IMG/VR virus record: IMGVR_UViG_3300042923_001807
Span: 1-45,837 of that record
Source of the DNA: a virus
Direction: 5' to 3' (one strand)
Length of the DNA: 45,837 bases
The first letter of the stretch is position 1. Each line of letters begins with the position of its first letter. Position numbers and translations under genes: made by a program. Shown here piece by piece: positions 1 through 8,681 of this stretch. Below the pieces are notes generated by a model. It saw nothing but the letters and a program-made list of their open reading frames with translations. It was not told the origin of the DNA and did not search any database.

Positions 1-1446
1 TTATATATAATACTCTATATCCAAGTATCCTTCTTGTTTTACGAATACTATTCTTGAAACCATGGAGCGAATAGCCTTTTGCTTTTCGATCATTGACACA
101 TCTTCTGAAGTAAGCAATGCGTACACAACCCCTGCCTTTTTTCTAAACGCATCCATATCAGTCTTTTGATCAGCACTCTTCAGCTCAGCTATTCTTGCTT
201 TTATATCTGATTCTTCTCTTTGTAGGAGCTCCTTATTTAGCTTATACTCATGCAGCGTATCAATCTCAGCTAAAAATGCCTGCTTTGCCCTATCGAGCTT
301 ACCCTTAATTTTATCCAGCTGCTTCTCCAATGATTCGATTTCAAGATCAGCGTTGCTATTGGACTTAATATTATAACCCTTAGCGTTTAAGCTCTTTGTC
401 AATCTAAGGAGTTCATCAAGGACCGATTCTTCAATCTTTTTAACTGTTATGCTGTGGGAAACTTTGCATCGACCTGAAGCATAACCTTTGCATTGAAAGC
501 TAGGTGCTCTTACTGCAGTATATACTAGGGTCGCATCACAATTACTGCAGCGGACTAAACCGGATAACCAGTGTTTACACTCATCGAGAGGTTTTTGGTT
601 GGGCCTATACATTTTTTTACGTGTTCGTATTTTTTCTTGTGCAGCTTCAAATATTTCTTCTGAAACGAGTGGCTCGTGTTCAGCGTCCACGATCAATGTA
701 TCATCATTATCAAAATCTCGCCGTATTCTTCCGGTAGGGGTCCAACGCAATTTCCCTATATACACAGGATTTCTAAGTATATACTCAACACCCCTATTAT
801 CAAATGGTTTCCCACGCTTTGTCATTGCACCCATCTCATTAATCTTCTTAGCGATCCTATAAAAACTTTCGTCGTGATTGAGGAATTGATCATATATATA
901 TCTGACAATCTTGGCTTCGTTTTCTACGATAGTCAACTTTCCCTTTTCCAATATTTCATAGCCATAGGAGGCAGCATTTTGAAGACCACCGCGTTTGGCC
1001 TTTTCCGTCATGCCTTTCTTTACTTCATCGGATAAGTTGAGAGAGTAGTACTCTGCCATGGCTTCCAACATGGACTCAAGAATAATAGAAAACTTATCGT
1101 CCTCGATCTGCTCCGTAATGCTTATGACCTTGATACCACAATCTTTTCTGAGTAGTGATTTATATACAACGCTATCTTCCCTGGAACGAGAAAAACGGTC
1201 AAATTTATGAACCAAAATCATATCGAAAGGCTTCGGCTTTTTCTTGGCCAGCTTGATCATTTCCATAAAAGCAGGTCTTTTTTCAGCTTTACGGCCAGAG
1301 ATACCTTCGTCGATAAAAATATATTCAGAAGGTACAAGGACTCTATTCTTCTTCGCATAGTCCAGCAGGGCTTTTTTCTGGGCATCTGGGCTGTATTCTG
1401 TTTGCTCATCGGTACTTACCCTTATGTATAGAGCTGCAGTTTGCAT
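1..1446 (-). CDS. int: Large serine recombinase (prophage integrase)
   Basis: Catalyses site-specific integration and, with a partner factor, excision of the prophage. The 481-residue protein has an N-terminal resolvase domain with the catalytic Ser11 in an RVSTDEQ motif and the conserved KFDRFSR stretch (81-87). A recombinase domain follows (about 160-270), then a zinc ribbon (C300, C303, C319, C327) and a Glu/Lys-rich coiled coil (about 365-430). Length and domain order are typical of large serine integrases. It starts at ATG 1446 behind GAAGGTGA, and a TATAAT-like -10 lies at 1479-1484. The stop codon occupies bases 1-3, so the gene is complete and the left attachment site is probably just outside the window. 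Confidence 0.95.
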   Translation of the reverse strand: MQTAALYIRVSTDEQTEYSPDAQKKALLDYAKKNRVLVPSEYIFIDEGISGRKAEKRPAFMEMIKLAKKKPKPFDMILVHKFDRFSRSREDSVVYKSLLRKDCGIKVISITEQIEDDKFSIILESMLEAMAEYYSLNLSDEVKKGMTEKAKRGGLQNAASYGYEILEKGKLTIVENEAKIVRYIYDQFLNHDESFYRIAKKINEMGAMTKRGKPFDNRGVEYILRNPVYIGKLRWTPTGRIRRDFDNDDTLIVDAEHEPLVSEEIFEAAQEKIRTRKKMYRPNQKPLDECKHWLSGLVRCSNCDATLVYTAVRAPSFQCKGYASGRCKVSHSITVKKIEESVLDELLRLTKSLNAKGYNIKSNSNADLEIESLEKQLDKIKGKLDRAKQAFLAEIDTLHEYKLNKELLQREESDIKARIAELKSADQKTDMDAFRKKAGVVYALLTSEDVSMIEKQKAIRSMVSRIVFVKQEGYLDIEYYI

Positions 1447-1709
1447 CGTATCACCTTCTTTATGTTTTGTCTAATACAATTATAGCGGGAGGGAAAAAGA
1501 AAATCTATTATATTAACAGTTATTTTCAAATTTTCTAGGTAAATGTATATTTTGAAGAATCGAATAAAAGCTCAAATTTACTTAGATTTATGCTTGGGGT
1601 GTTATTCCAACATTAAAATGAAAAGTAATGATACAAAATGAAACAAACTGTTACACTATGCGAATATAGTTAGAAAAAATGAGCAAAATAATCTTAGGAG
1701 GTGATCAAA

Positions 1710-1952
1710 ATGGAAAAACAAGAAAGAATCCCAACTATGGTTAGATTAAAGCCAGATGTTCGAAATAGACTTGAGACTGTAGCTAGAAGAAATAATACTT
1801 CTCTAAGTGGAACAATAGCATCATTGCTAGAAAATCCAAACTGTGTCTTAAATATTTACAATGGGGATGTAATTAACAATTATAATTATGACAAAAAGAG
1901 CACACCAACCACTAATTTTGTCGATGTGCATGAGTATAGTATAGAAAGATAA
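1710..1952 (+). CDS. Arc/ribbon-helix-helix-like small protein
   Basis: An 80-residue protein. Residues about 8-45 (TMVRLKPDVRNRLE through TSLSGTIASLLE) look like a ribbon-helix-helix DNA-binding fold: a short basic beta strand followed by two helices. The C-terminal half is Asn/Tyr-rich and not recognised. I start it at ATG 1710, because AGGAGGTGAT (1696-1705) overlaps the upstream in-frame GTG at 1701 and sits at ideal distance from 1710. It diverges from the integrase, so it might regulate integrase expression or act as a directionality factor. That role is inference from position only. Confidence 0.7.
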   Translation: MEKQERIPTMVRLKPDVRNRLETVARRNNTSLSGTIASLLENPNCVLNIYNGDVINNYNYDKKSTPTTNFVDVHEYSIER

Positions 1953-1999
1953 TTCTTATGAATATAGTATGTGTAATAATAACAAAAACATTAATTAAG

Positions 2000-2036
2000 A
2001 AAATATTAGAGTCTGCAATGCAGACTCTAATATTTT
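2000..2036. terminator. Perfect 17-bp hairpin between convergent genes
   Basis: AAAATATTAGAGTCTGC at 2000-2016 is followed by a 3-nt loop and its exact reverse complement at 2020-2036. The stem has A-rich and T-rich outer ends, so it can act as a terminator in both directions. It lies between the rightward gene ending at 1952 and the leftward gene ending at 2136. Confidence 0.8.
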
Positions 2037-2135
2037 GAGATAGATATTGTTGTCTGTTTAATACGAATATCAAATTATTGAATAGAAAGATATTAAATCT
2101 ATTTGTGTGTCGAGGTGCTTTATTAAACTGAATGA

Positions 2136-2690
2136 TTAATTGTCCTTATTAACATTGAGTATATGCATTACTAATCCAAAAACATAAAGTCCTAAGGTCA
2201 TTAGAATAAGGAAGATAGCTATTCCGCCTTCATTAAAAATCATGTTAAAGAGGTTGCTAACAACTATACGATTATCCTTATCCTGGCAGATAAAATTAAC
2301 TAATAACACAGTAACAATTATATTTACTGGTAAGATTACCATTCTGTCAAAGAACACTTCAAAAAGAGACTTCATAGTATTTTTATGAAAGATTTTTTCA
2401 AAGAATAAAGAAAAAATGCATATGAAGCACAAAACGTAACCTATAAGATAAACGAATTTAAGAAATTTAATTATAGCAATTAAAGTATTAAGTTCAACTG
2501 TAATCAATTTTAAAACATACGAAGAAAATAATGTTTGAAAGTGACTTACGATTTGCTCCATTTCTAATGGAAATTGACACCTGAAAAATGCAGTTAATAG
2601 TAATGATAACAAGAACCAAAACTGATACCTTGTTTTTAAAAGTATTTCAACAGACCCTTCTTTCGCTCTCTCAAGCGCATCGTTTGTCAT
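2136..2690 (-). CDS. Four-helix membrane protein, unknown
   Basis: A 184-residue protein with four hydrophobic segments, at about residues 22-37, 75-96, 117-135 and 154-179, with loops rich in charged residues. I recognise no family motif. ATG 2690 has an AAGGGGGAA ribosome binding site. It lies 33 nt downstream of the immA-like gene on the same strand, so the two are probably cotranscribed. Leftward membrane proteins between repressor/immA and integrase are common lysogenic-conversion or superinfection-exclusion genes in phages of Gram-positive bacteria; that role here is inference. Confidence 0.65.
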   Translation of the reverse strand: MTNDALERAKEGSVEILLKTRYQFWFLLSLLLTAFFRCQFPLEMEQIVSHFQTLFSSYVLKLITVELNTLIAIIKFLKFVYLIGYVLCFICIFSLFFEKIFHKNTMKSLFEVFFDRMVILPVNIIVTVLLVNFICQDKDNRIVVSNLFNMIFNEGGIAIFLILMTLGLYVFGLVMHILNVNKDN

Positions 2691-2723
2691 AACTCAGTTC
2701 CCCCTTAGGTATTGAATTAAAAT

Positions 2724-3245
2724 CTACATATTACTAATTAAAGTTTGTTGGTAGATAAAAACGGATGGCAGATTCATCAGACAAAGACTCTTCTGATCAT
2801 CTATCTTCCATATAGATTGCTTTCTTGCCATGAATTCAAGCTTGTGCATGACAAACTGCTCAGTTACAACAAAATGATCAGCCATCTCGGACAAGTTTCT
2901 AACAAACTTGTTTTTTATTGCATCCAAAAGCATTTCTGTAGGTATTAAAAAATCCACAGCCCACCTTAGCGCGGCAACTTCTTTTTTATCGACCTCTAAT
3001 CGATCACCATAGCACATATATTTTCTTGGTGTAATATCTCCTATAGTGGTTCTATAATGCCCAATCTCTTCTGCAAGAACTGTACGGTAAAGCTTTTCCA
3101 AGTTTCTTATCCGGTCATCTATTAAAATCATATAATAATTCCCGTCAAAAAAATAATATCCAAGAGTCGAATCTGGAAGAGTGCGGAATTCCAATATAAT
3201 TCCGCACTTTGAGATAATGTTTTCAAGTTTTGAAGTTTCAATCAA
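2724..3245 (-). CDS. immA: ImmA/IrrE-type (DUF955) metallopeptidase-like protein
   Basis: A 173-residue protein with the metallopeptidase helix VLAEEIGHYRTTIGD (about 56-70). In ImmA of mobile elements this fold cleaves the element's XRE repressor on induction. Here the usual HExxH reads EEIGH (59-63), so the first His is Glu. Many phage homologues share this form, but it makes activity uncertain. A TTG start at 3245 has a GGAGGGGTG ribosome binding site 8 nt upstream, and no better start exists. Its expected partner, the repressor at 16329-16703, is about 13 kb away, separated by the cargo genes. Confidence 0.75.
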   Translation of the reverse strand: MIETSKLENIISKCGIILEFRTLPDSTLGYYFFDGNYYMILIDDRIRNLEKLYRTVLAEEIGHYRTTIGDITPRKYMCYGDRLEVDKKEVAALRWAVDFLIPTEMLLDAIKNKFVRNLSEMADHFVVTEQFVMHKLEFMARKQSIWKIDDQKSLCLMNLPSVFIYQQTLISNM

Positions 3246-3417
3246 TATATAATCACCCCTCCTTAATTGCGAATGTATGTTCTTATTATACTGCTATATC
3301 ATGGAAATTTAAAGACAAAATTTTACATGGAAATGTGGCATAAGATTGCACATAGAGTCAAATATTGTTAGAATATTACTACCAGTAAAAAAATGTAAGG
3401 AAATATGAAGACATAAA

Positions 3418-3445
3418 AAAACTCACGGAATATGCCGTGAGTTTT
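3418..3445 (-). terminator. Rho-independent terminator of the methyltransferase gene
   Basis: The stem AAAACTCACGG/CCGTGAGTTTT (3418-3428 and 3435-3445) has a 6-nt loop. Read leftward it is followed by a run of Ts, complementary to the A run at 3414-3420. It lies 10 nt beyond the methyltransferase stop codon. Confidence 0.85.
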
Positions 3446-3455
3446 GAGTAGTGAA

Positions 3456-4616
3456 TTATGGAATCATCTGGTGATCAGTCATAGTTTGTATCATTCTTCT
3501 AGCAATGGCATCAACAACTGGAACCGCCACCGAATTACCGAACTGCTTGTAGGCTTGTGGATCCGAGACTGGAATAATAAACTCCTCTGGGAATCCCTGC
3601 AGACGTCTACATTCCCTCGGTGTCAGCTTGCGGGGATTACGACCTTCTCCCTGATCAATGAGAATCTCACTGCCATCCTTGTAATAGCGGGCGCTGATGG
3701 TATTGGTATAGGGGCTATCCGCATTGAAGAGTGAATATCCAAAACCATTTCCTCGTTCACGATGTTCTTCTCTTCTGCGAAGATGTCCTTCCCATAGGAG
3801 GTCACTGATTGTATATTTTTCATCCACTGTTTCATCAAGTATGTCTCCAACTCTTGTAGGAATTCCTAGTGGATCAGGGAAGTCAAAGTTAAACTGGTCA
3901 GGATTGTCAATATGGTCTCGATCAAATCCAACTATATAGATACGTTCCCTGTTCTGAGGGACACCATAATCAGCTGCTCTCAGAACTCTGGAGAATACTG
4001 TATAGCGGAGAGCGTCAAGATGCTCACAAATAATTCTAAAGGTGTTGCCACCATCATGAGTAAATAGCCTTTTTACATTTTCAAGAAGAAAAGCTTTAGG
4101 ACGTCGTGCATCGATGATTCTTTCGATCTCGAAAAACAGAGTACCGCGAGTATCCTCAAAGCCGCGGCCAAGTCCTGCCTGTGAGAAAGGCTGGCATGGA
4201 AAACCTGCAAGTAATATGTCATGTTCTGGTATATTTTCCGAAGGGATGGCTGTTATATCGCCATGAGGTTGTTCACCATAGTTTGCGAAATATGTTTTGG
4301 CGGCAAACTTGTCTATCTCCGAGCTAAAGACGCTTCTACCACCCAATTGCTGAAAGGGTAATCTGATACCACCTATACCACAGAAGAGATCAATGAAGGT
4401 GAATCTTTCCTCACCTTCAGCTAAGCCTGGAAATGGATGAGTGTTTGGGAAACTATGTATACGATCAAGTACATCCTGAACAGAATCAAGAGTACTTTTT
4501 TCCAATGCTGAAACTATATTTTGACCATCGCGGCCAAGTCCTAAGGCATCAGCGAATTCCTTGTTGGTCATATTGAAAAATGATTTTTTTGTTTTTATGA
4601 TGTCTGAAACTGGCAA
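3456..4616 (-). CDS. DNA (cytosine-5-)-methyltransferase
   Basis: Transfers a methyl group from S-adenosylmethionine to C5 of cytosine, presumably to protect self DNA from the adjacent restriction genes. All hallmark motifs are visible (numbered from the TTG start): motif I FIDLFCGIGG (about 75), motif IV GFPCQPFS with catalytic Cys141, motif VI ENV (about 179), motif VIII QNRER (about 221), and motif X GNSVAVPVV near the C-terminus. The first 50 residues look helical and HTH-like. I prefer TTG at 4616, because the AAGGAG ribosome binding site (4630-4625) overlaps the upstream in-frame GTG at 4625. The specificity region between motifs VIII and IX does not tell me the target. It diverges from the McrB-like gene. 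Confidence 0.95.
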   Translation of the reverse strand: MPVSDIIKTKKSFFNMTNKEFADALGLGRDGQNIVSALEKSTLDSVQDVLDRIHSFPNTHPFPGLAEGEERFTFIDLFCGIGGIRLPFQQLGGRSVFSSEIDKFAAKTYFANYGEQPHGDITAIPSENIPEHDILLAGFPCQPFSQAGLGRGFEDTRGTLFFEIERIIDARRPKAFLLENVKRLFTHDGGNTFRIICEHLDALRYTVFSRVLRAADYGVPQNRERIYIVGFDRDHIDNPDQFNFDFPDPLGIPTRVGDILDETVDEKYTISDLLWEGHLRRREEHRERGNGFGYSLFNADSPYTNTISARYYKDGSEILIDQGEGRNPRKLTPRECRRLQGFPEEFIIPVSDPQAYKQFGNSVAVPVVDAIARRMIQTMTDHQMIP

Positions 4617-4738
4617 TATTATCACTCCTTGTGTCTACTGACATTATAATACCATAATTTTAAAAATAAGAAAACATGTTCGGTTGATTTTAATAGTACG
4701 AAAAAAACAAATATGTGATTATTCGAGGAGGTAATGGG

Positions 4739-6484
4739 ATGGTTTTGAAGGATCTAGGGGAACTTGTTCGAAGCGCTAGTGAAAAATATGGAAGATATGG
4801 GAATAAAGAGCTTGCTTTAACTGAGAGTTTTAGGAGTGGGTACAGGGCATATGTGGAAAACTCTTCTGAGAGTATAGAATATCTGAATAATTCTGCTTTA
4901 ATTACTACTAATACTGGGCTAAAAATTTATATACCAAATCAGTGGTTTTATGTGGCTACATATACAACGGAATTTGTGGCTGAGCTAATTAAATATAAGA
5001 ATGCCTATAATGATATTGTAGGAGATACAAGATATACTAGGAGTGAGCTGAAGGATATAGTTAAAGAACTCAAGGAGGAATCAGGAGCAATTCCAACTGA
5101 TATAGATGATGCTATCGAGAATTATTTTGATAATGATATATCAAGGAATTATTTTAGAAGATTCATGAGAGATTATGGATGGTGGGAAGGATCAAAAACT
5201 ATTGATAGAGGAGACTATTACGTATCACCAGTACTTAATATTTTAAAACTGGTGCATGTTACTCAGGCATACATCGCTCAGATTGCCTATGCGTTTGCAA
5301 GCGATACATTGCTTTTCGGCGCATCACAGGAATTACTAGAGATTAGTGAGGCAACCCCGGCAACACCTGAAATAACGGACTTTCCATCTGCAATAGGAGA
5401 GATAGGTATTAACCAGATAGTTTATGGAGCACCAGGAACAGGAAAGAGTCACTATTTGAATACTCGGTATAGGAATGTTATTCGTGTTACATTTCACCCT
5501 GAATATACGTACTATGATTTTGTAGGAAGTTATAAACCAGTTCCCCTCTACAAGGAAATTCCAGATTTACTAACTTCGTATGATGGTGTCGATAGTGGTA
5601 GGAGGGAGCCTGTGATTGACTATCAGTTTGTACCCGGACCGTTTACGCAGGCAATTATTGCTGCACTTGAGCAACCGCAAAAGGTTCATACTCTTTTGAT
5701 CGAAGAGTTGAACAGAGCTAATGCACCAGCCGTATTTGGGGATATCTTTCAACTTCTTGACAGAGACGAGACAGGCAAAAGCGAATATTCTATTAATCCC
5801 GATCCGGAATTGCTTAAATATCTAAAGAGGAGCCTTGGTGTGTTTGGCTATACGCTTCCGGAAGACAAGCTATTTATTCCAGCAAATTTAAATATAGTAG
5901 CAACCATGAACAGTGCAGACCAGGGAGTATTTGTGATGGATTCGGCCTTCAAGCGAAGATGGCACTTCAAGTATATGCCTATTAAAGTAGATGGGTTTTC
6001 ACACGAAGATGAACTAGTTTCTTATAACGGAAAGAAAGTGAAATGGAAGAACCTAATCAAGGCAATAAATAAGCATCTAGGAGACTTGAAGATAAATGAG
6101 GATAGACATATTGGCCAGTACTTTATGAAATCAAGGGAAGTTGAAGATCCGGAGAATATCCAGTCTAAACTACTAATATATTTGTGGGATGATGTGGTGA
6201 GACACTATCGCAATAGCTTTTTCAATGGAGAAATCACTACATATTCGAAGCTTGTGGAGTGGTATTCAGCAGGAAAGAAAATTTTTGTATTTGATGTTGA
6301 ATTTGAGACGGTGAGTGAAGCATCAGGTGGAGTGCCTACTGCTGGAGGAGTTACTACTCCTGAATTAGGGAGTATGGATGCAGAAATAGCAGATGGTACA
6401 TCAACTGGCGGTTTAGCGGTGCATGAGGAAGAATCTCCTGAGAATATTGCTGAACCGGATGAAGGATTGGATGAAGATGAGTAA
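4739..6484 (+). CDS. McrB-like AAA+ restriction NTPase (LlaJI R1-like)
   Basis: Likely the motor and specificity subunit of a two-component restriction enzyme. The 581-residue protein has an N-terminal region without recognised motifs (1-215), where target recognition is expected. The AAA+ core follows: Walker A GAPGTGKS (230-237), Walker B LLIEELNRA (about 319-327), the McrB-type MNSAD loop (390-394) and an arginine-finger stretch FKRRW (404-408). The C-terminal 60 residues are Gly/Thr/Glu-rich and probably disordered. ATG 4739 has AGGAGG 7 nt upstream; an in-frame GTG at 4715 precedes that site and is rejected. Its end overlaps the next gene by 8 nt, implying coupled translation. Confidence 0.9.
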   Translation: MVLKDLGELVRSASEKYGRYGNKELALTESFRSGYRAYVENSSESIEYLNNSALITTNTGLKIYIPNQWFYVATYTTEFVAELIKYKNAYNDIVGDTRYTRSELKDIVKELKEESGAIPTDIDDAIENYFDNDISRNYFRRFMRDYGWWEGSKTIDRGDYYVSPVLNILKLVHVTQAYIAQIAYAFASDTLLFGASQELLEISEATPATPEITDFPSAIGEIGINQIVYGAPGTGKSHYLNTRYRNVIRVTFHPEYTYYDFVGSYKPVPLYKEIPDLLTSYDGVDSGRREPVIDYQFVPGPFTQAIIAALEQPQKVHTLLIEELNRANAPAVFGDIFQLLDRDETGKSEYSINPDPELLKYLKRSLGVFGYTLPEDKLFIPANLNIVATMNSADQGVFVMDSAFKRRWHFKYMPIKVDGFSHEDELVSYNGKKVKWKNLIKAINKHLGDLKINEDRHIGQYFMKSREVEDPENIQSKLLIYLWDDVVRHYRNSFFNGEITTYSKLVEWYSAGKKIFVFDVEFETVSEASGGVPTAGGVTTPELGSMDAEIADGTSTGGLAVHEEESPENIAEPDEGLDEDE

Positions 6485-7748
6485 TTATACGTTAAGACAG
6501 AGATGTTTTGTTGAACTAGTTGAATATTCAACTAAGCTGTATAGTGAAATTCTTGATCCAGTATTTTTCGAAAAAAACATATGCAGAAAAAAGGGTGTGA
6601 GTTTTTCTTTTAATGTTACTGGCTTTCTAATAAAGGGAAACCATATTCTCGTTGTATTTCCAAAGGGATATAAATTACCGGATGAAGATGAGCAACTTGA
6701 ACTCCATGTTAGAACACTTGCAGAAACTCTTGCAAGATACAGAAGTGAAGAAGAACTGGAGGAGGAAGAAAAGGAACTTCTTGGAAACCCTGAGGAAGCA
6801 GATCCAGAGGGAATAGCTGCAGCTATCTGGCTAATCAGTGACTACGAAAATAATGGGTATATTCGAAAGGAAATCAGGTCTCATAGAAGTAGTCATGGAG
6901 CAAATATCGATTGGCCTAGAACTGTTCGAAAAATGACACCCCTCTTTTCAAAGGGTTCTCCCATATACCCGGATGTTCTTACAAGGCGGTCCAGAATCGA
7001 TTATAACAATCTTCTCTATCAGCTTCATATGTATGCGGTTCAAAGGAGCTACGAGAAGTATGGATGGATTCTGGGGTGGGAGAAGATGGATACTAGCGGC
7101 TTCATTGCAGAAATGCCTTGCGACCGATATGTTGCTAGATACATACTGCAGCGAGAACTGGAAGATACTTTTGTGGATAGAGAAATGAAACTTATAAATA
7201 TTCTAATGGAATTCATAATCGGTTCGGGAGAAGACGATGAAAGAATTAAGCTTAGTACACTTGCAACTCCATACTTTCACTATGTATGGGAAAAAATATG
7301 TGGACATGTATTTTTAAATCGATATAAGGACCTGTCAAATTTCATCCCAAAACCCAGATGGAACTCTAGTTTGGAAAAATCAATTTCACAGCGACCGGAC
7401 CTACTATATGTGGAAGATGAAATTCTCTATATTCTAGATGCAAAGTACTATGATGTCAATCGCAACCTGCCCGGCTGGCATGACCTTGTAAAACAGTTCT
7501 ACTATTATTTTTCAATGCATAAAAAGAGTGCCATGAAAGTGAGAAATGCACTAATATTTCCGGGAGTAACAGATCAGCCTGTAGAAGACATCGGATACGT
7601 GGATATTGAAGATCTTCCTGAACTTGGACAGATAAGGGCCTTTTGCATTGATACATATGAGGCCATGAGGCAATATGGAAGATACGGAACGGAAAACTTC
7701 AGAGAAAGAATAAAGCCACACTTTGCTTCAGAGGAAGTGGTGGAATAA
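6477..7748 (+). CDS. McrC/LlaJI-family restriction nuclease subunit
   Basis: Probable DNA-cleaving partner of the McrB-like ATPase. The 423-residue protein carries a PD-(D/E)xK-type core late in the chain: RPDLL (D308), then ILDAKYY with D321 and K323, followed by KQFYYY (about 339). An acidic Glu/Asp-rich stretch lies at about 90-112. ATG 6477 overlaps the upstream stop at 6482-6484. The central part resembles what I recall of LlaJI-family subunits, but I cannot confirm this without a profile search; generic McrC is the alternative name. Together with the m5C methyltransferase it suggests an LlaJI-type modification-dependent or modification-protected system. Confidence 0.8.
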   Translation: MSNYTLRQRCFVELVEYSTKLYSEILDPVFFEKNICRKKGVSFSFNVTGFLIKGNHILVVFPKGYKLPDEDEQLELHVRTLAETLARYRSEEELEEEEKELLGNPEEADPEGIAAAIWLISDYENNGYIRKEIRSHRSSHGANIDWPRTVRKMTPLFSKGSPIYPDVLTRRSRIDYNNLLYQLHMYAVQRSYEKYGWILGWEKMDTSGFIAEMPCDRYVARYILQRELEDTFVDREMKLINILMEFIIGSGEDDERIKLSTLATPYFHYVWEKICGHVFLNRYKDLSNFIPKPRWNSSLEKSISQRPDLLYVEDEILYILDAKYYDVNRNLPGWHDLVKQFYYYFSMHKKSAMKVRNALIFPGVTDQPVEDIGYVDIEDLPELGQIRAFCIDTYEAMRQYGRYGTENFRERIKPHFASEEVVE

Positions 7749-7764
7749 ATAGCGGGGGGATACT

Positions 7765-8073
7765 ATGGATCTTGTGAAAGATTTTGACAAGGCAATGAAG
7801 AACATTTATCTGGAAGCCAAGCGGGATTGCGGTTACAATGCAGCAAGATTCCTTCAGATGCTTAGTGAAAAGGGAGGACTGGAAACGGCCAGAACTTTGA
7901 TCTTAAAAGATGTGGTTTCTGAAGGTTTCGTACAACTTCAGATGTGCGGAAGACTGGATCTGACTGTGGAAGCTCATGTCATAAGGAAAGAGTTTCGAGA
8001 GCTTTTTACAGAAGAGGAAATAGGGATATGTTTTGAGAGGCTACGTGCCTATGACTACGAGCCTGAGGAATAG
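7765..8073 (+). CDS. Small restriction-associated protein, unknown
   Basis: A 102-residue, probably all-helical soluble protein. The segment GRLDLTVEAHVIRKEFRELF (about 68-87) resembles a small domain I have seen next to, or fused to, restriction and methylation genes, but I cannot name a function. It starts at ATG 7765 behind GGGGGGAT, 16 nt after the nuclease gene, and precedes a terminator, so it is the last gene of the rightward restriction operon. Confidence 0.7.
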   Translation: MDLVKDFDKAMKNIYLEAKRDCGYNAARFLQMLSEKGGLETARTLILKDVVSEGFVQLQMCGRLDLTVEAHVIRKEFRELFTEEEIGICFERLRAYDYEPEE

Positions 8074-8091
8074 AAATATAGCAATATGTGA

Positions 8092-8121
8092 AGGAGTATC
8101 GATGGAGGTACTCCTGTTTTT
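8092..8121 (+). terminator. Terminator of the restriction operon
   Basis: AGGAGTA (8092-8098) pairs with TACTCCT (8109-8115) across a 10-nt loop and is followed by GTTTTTA. It lies 19 nt past the 102-residue gene. Confidence 0.75.
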
Positions 8122-8163
8122 ATATGGAGATGAATACCGAATTGCATTTATAATTTCTGTGAG

Positions 8164-8583
8164 TTAATGAAGTTGTGATACTAGATTTGATAGAAGCAGT
8201 TCAGGATTTTTTCTTAGTTCGCACTCCCACAAGATGATGACCTTCCAGCCCATGGTTCTCAATGATTCAATATTTGCGCTGTCGCGTTCCAAATTTTTAT
8301 TAATCTTTTCCACCCAGAATTCGGTTCTGGTCTTGGGAATGGTTGCAAGCTTGCAATCCTCATGTCCATGCCAGAAGCAGCCATGGACGAAAATGGCAAT
8401 CTTATATTTTGGAAGGACGATATCAGGTTTACCCGGGTATCGCTTGTCATTTTTTCTGAATCTATATCCATGGGAGAAAAGCCACTTCCTGACAAGAACT
8501 TCTATCTTTGTATCCTTGCTTCTGATCCTAGCCATAACCTCACTACGCTTTTCCTTTGTGAAAACATCCGCCAATTTAGACAC
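8164..8583 (-). CDS. vsr: Very short patch repair endonuclease (Vsr)
   Basis: Nicks 5' of the T in T:G mismatches produced by deamination of 5-methylcytosine, and so usually accompanies a C5 methyltransferase. The 139-residue length is standard. Visible motifs are RSEVMARIRSKDT (13-25), GKPDIVLP with catalytic Asp54, and IFVHGCFWHGHEDC (64-77), which supplies His67/His72 and zinc ligands. The end has GWKVIILWECEL. The start is GTG 8583 with AAGGCAG upstream. It is convergent with the restriction operon and is logically the repair partner of the methyltransferase at 3456-4616. Confidence 0.95.
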   Translation of the reverse strand: MSKLADVFTKEKRSEVMARIRSKDTKIEVLVRKWLFSHGYRFRKNDKRYPGKPDIVLPKYKIAIFVHGCFWHGHEDCKLATIPKTRTEFWVEKINKNLERDSANIESLRTMGWKVIILWECELRKNPELLLSNLVSQLH

Positions 8584-8681
8584 CTGCCTTTGGTATTTGA
8601 AGTTCGTAACTTGTACCTCACATTTACAGGATATATGAATTATAATTTATAAAATGACATGGAAATATACTTAAAGCTGTT

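Noticed and set aside
504-1431. Rightward frames inside the integrase gene
   Set aside because: Antisense shadows of a well-defined recombinase with intact catalytic and zinc motifs.
8234-8652. Rightward frames opposite vsr
   Set aside because: The leftward frame carries every Vsr motif, so the opposite frames are shadows.
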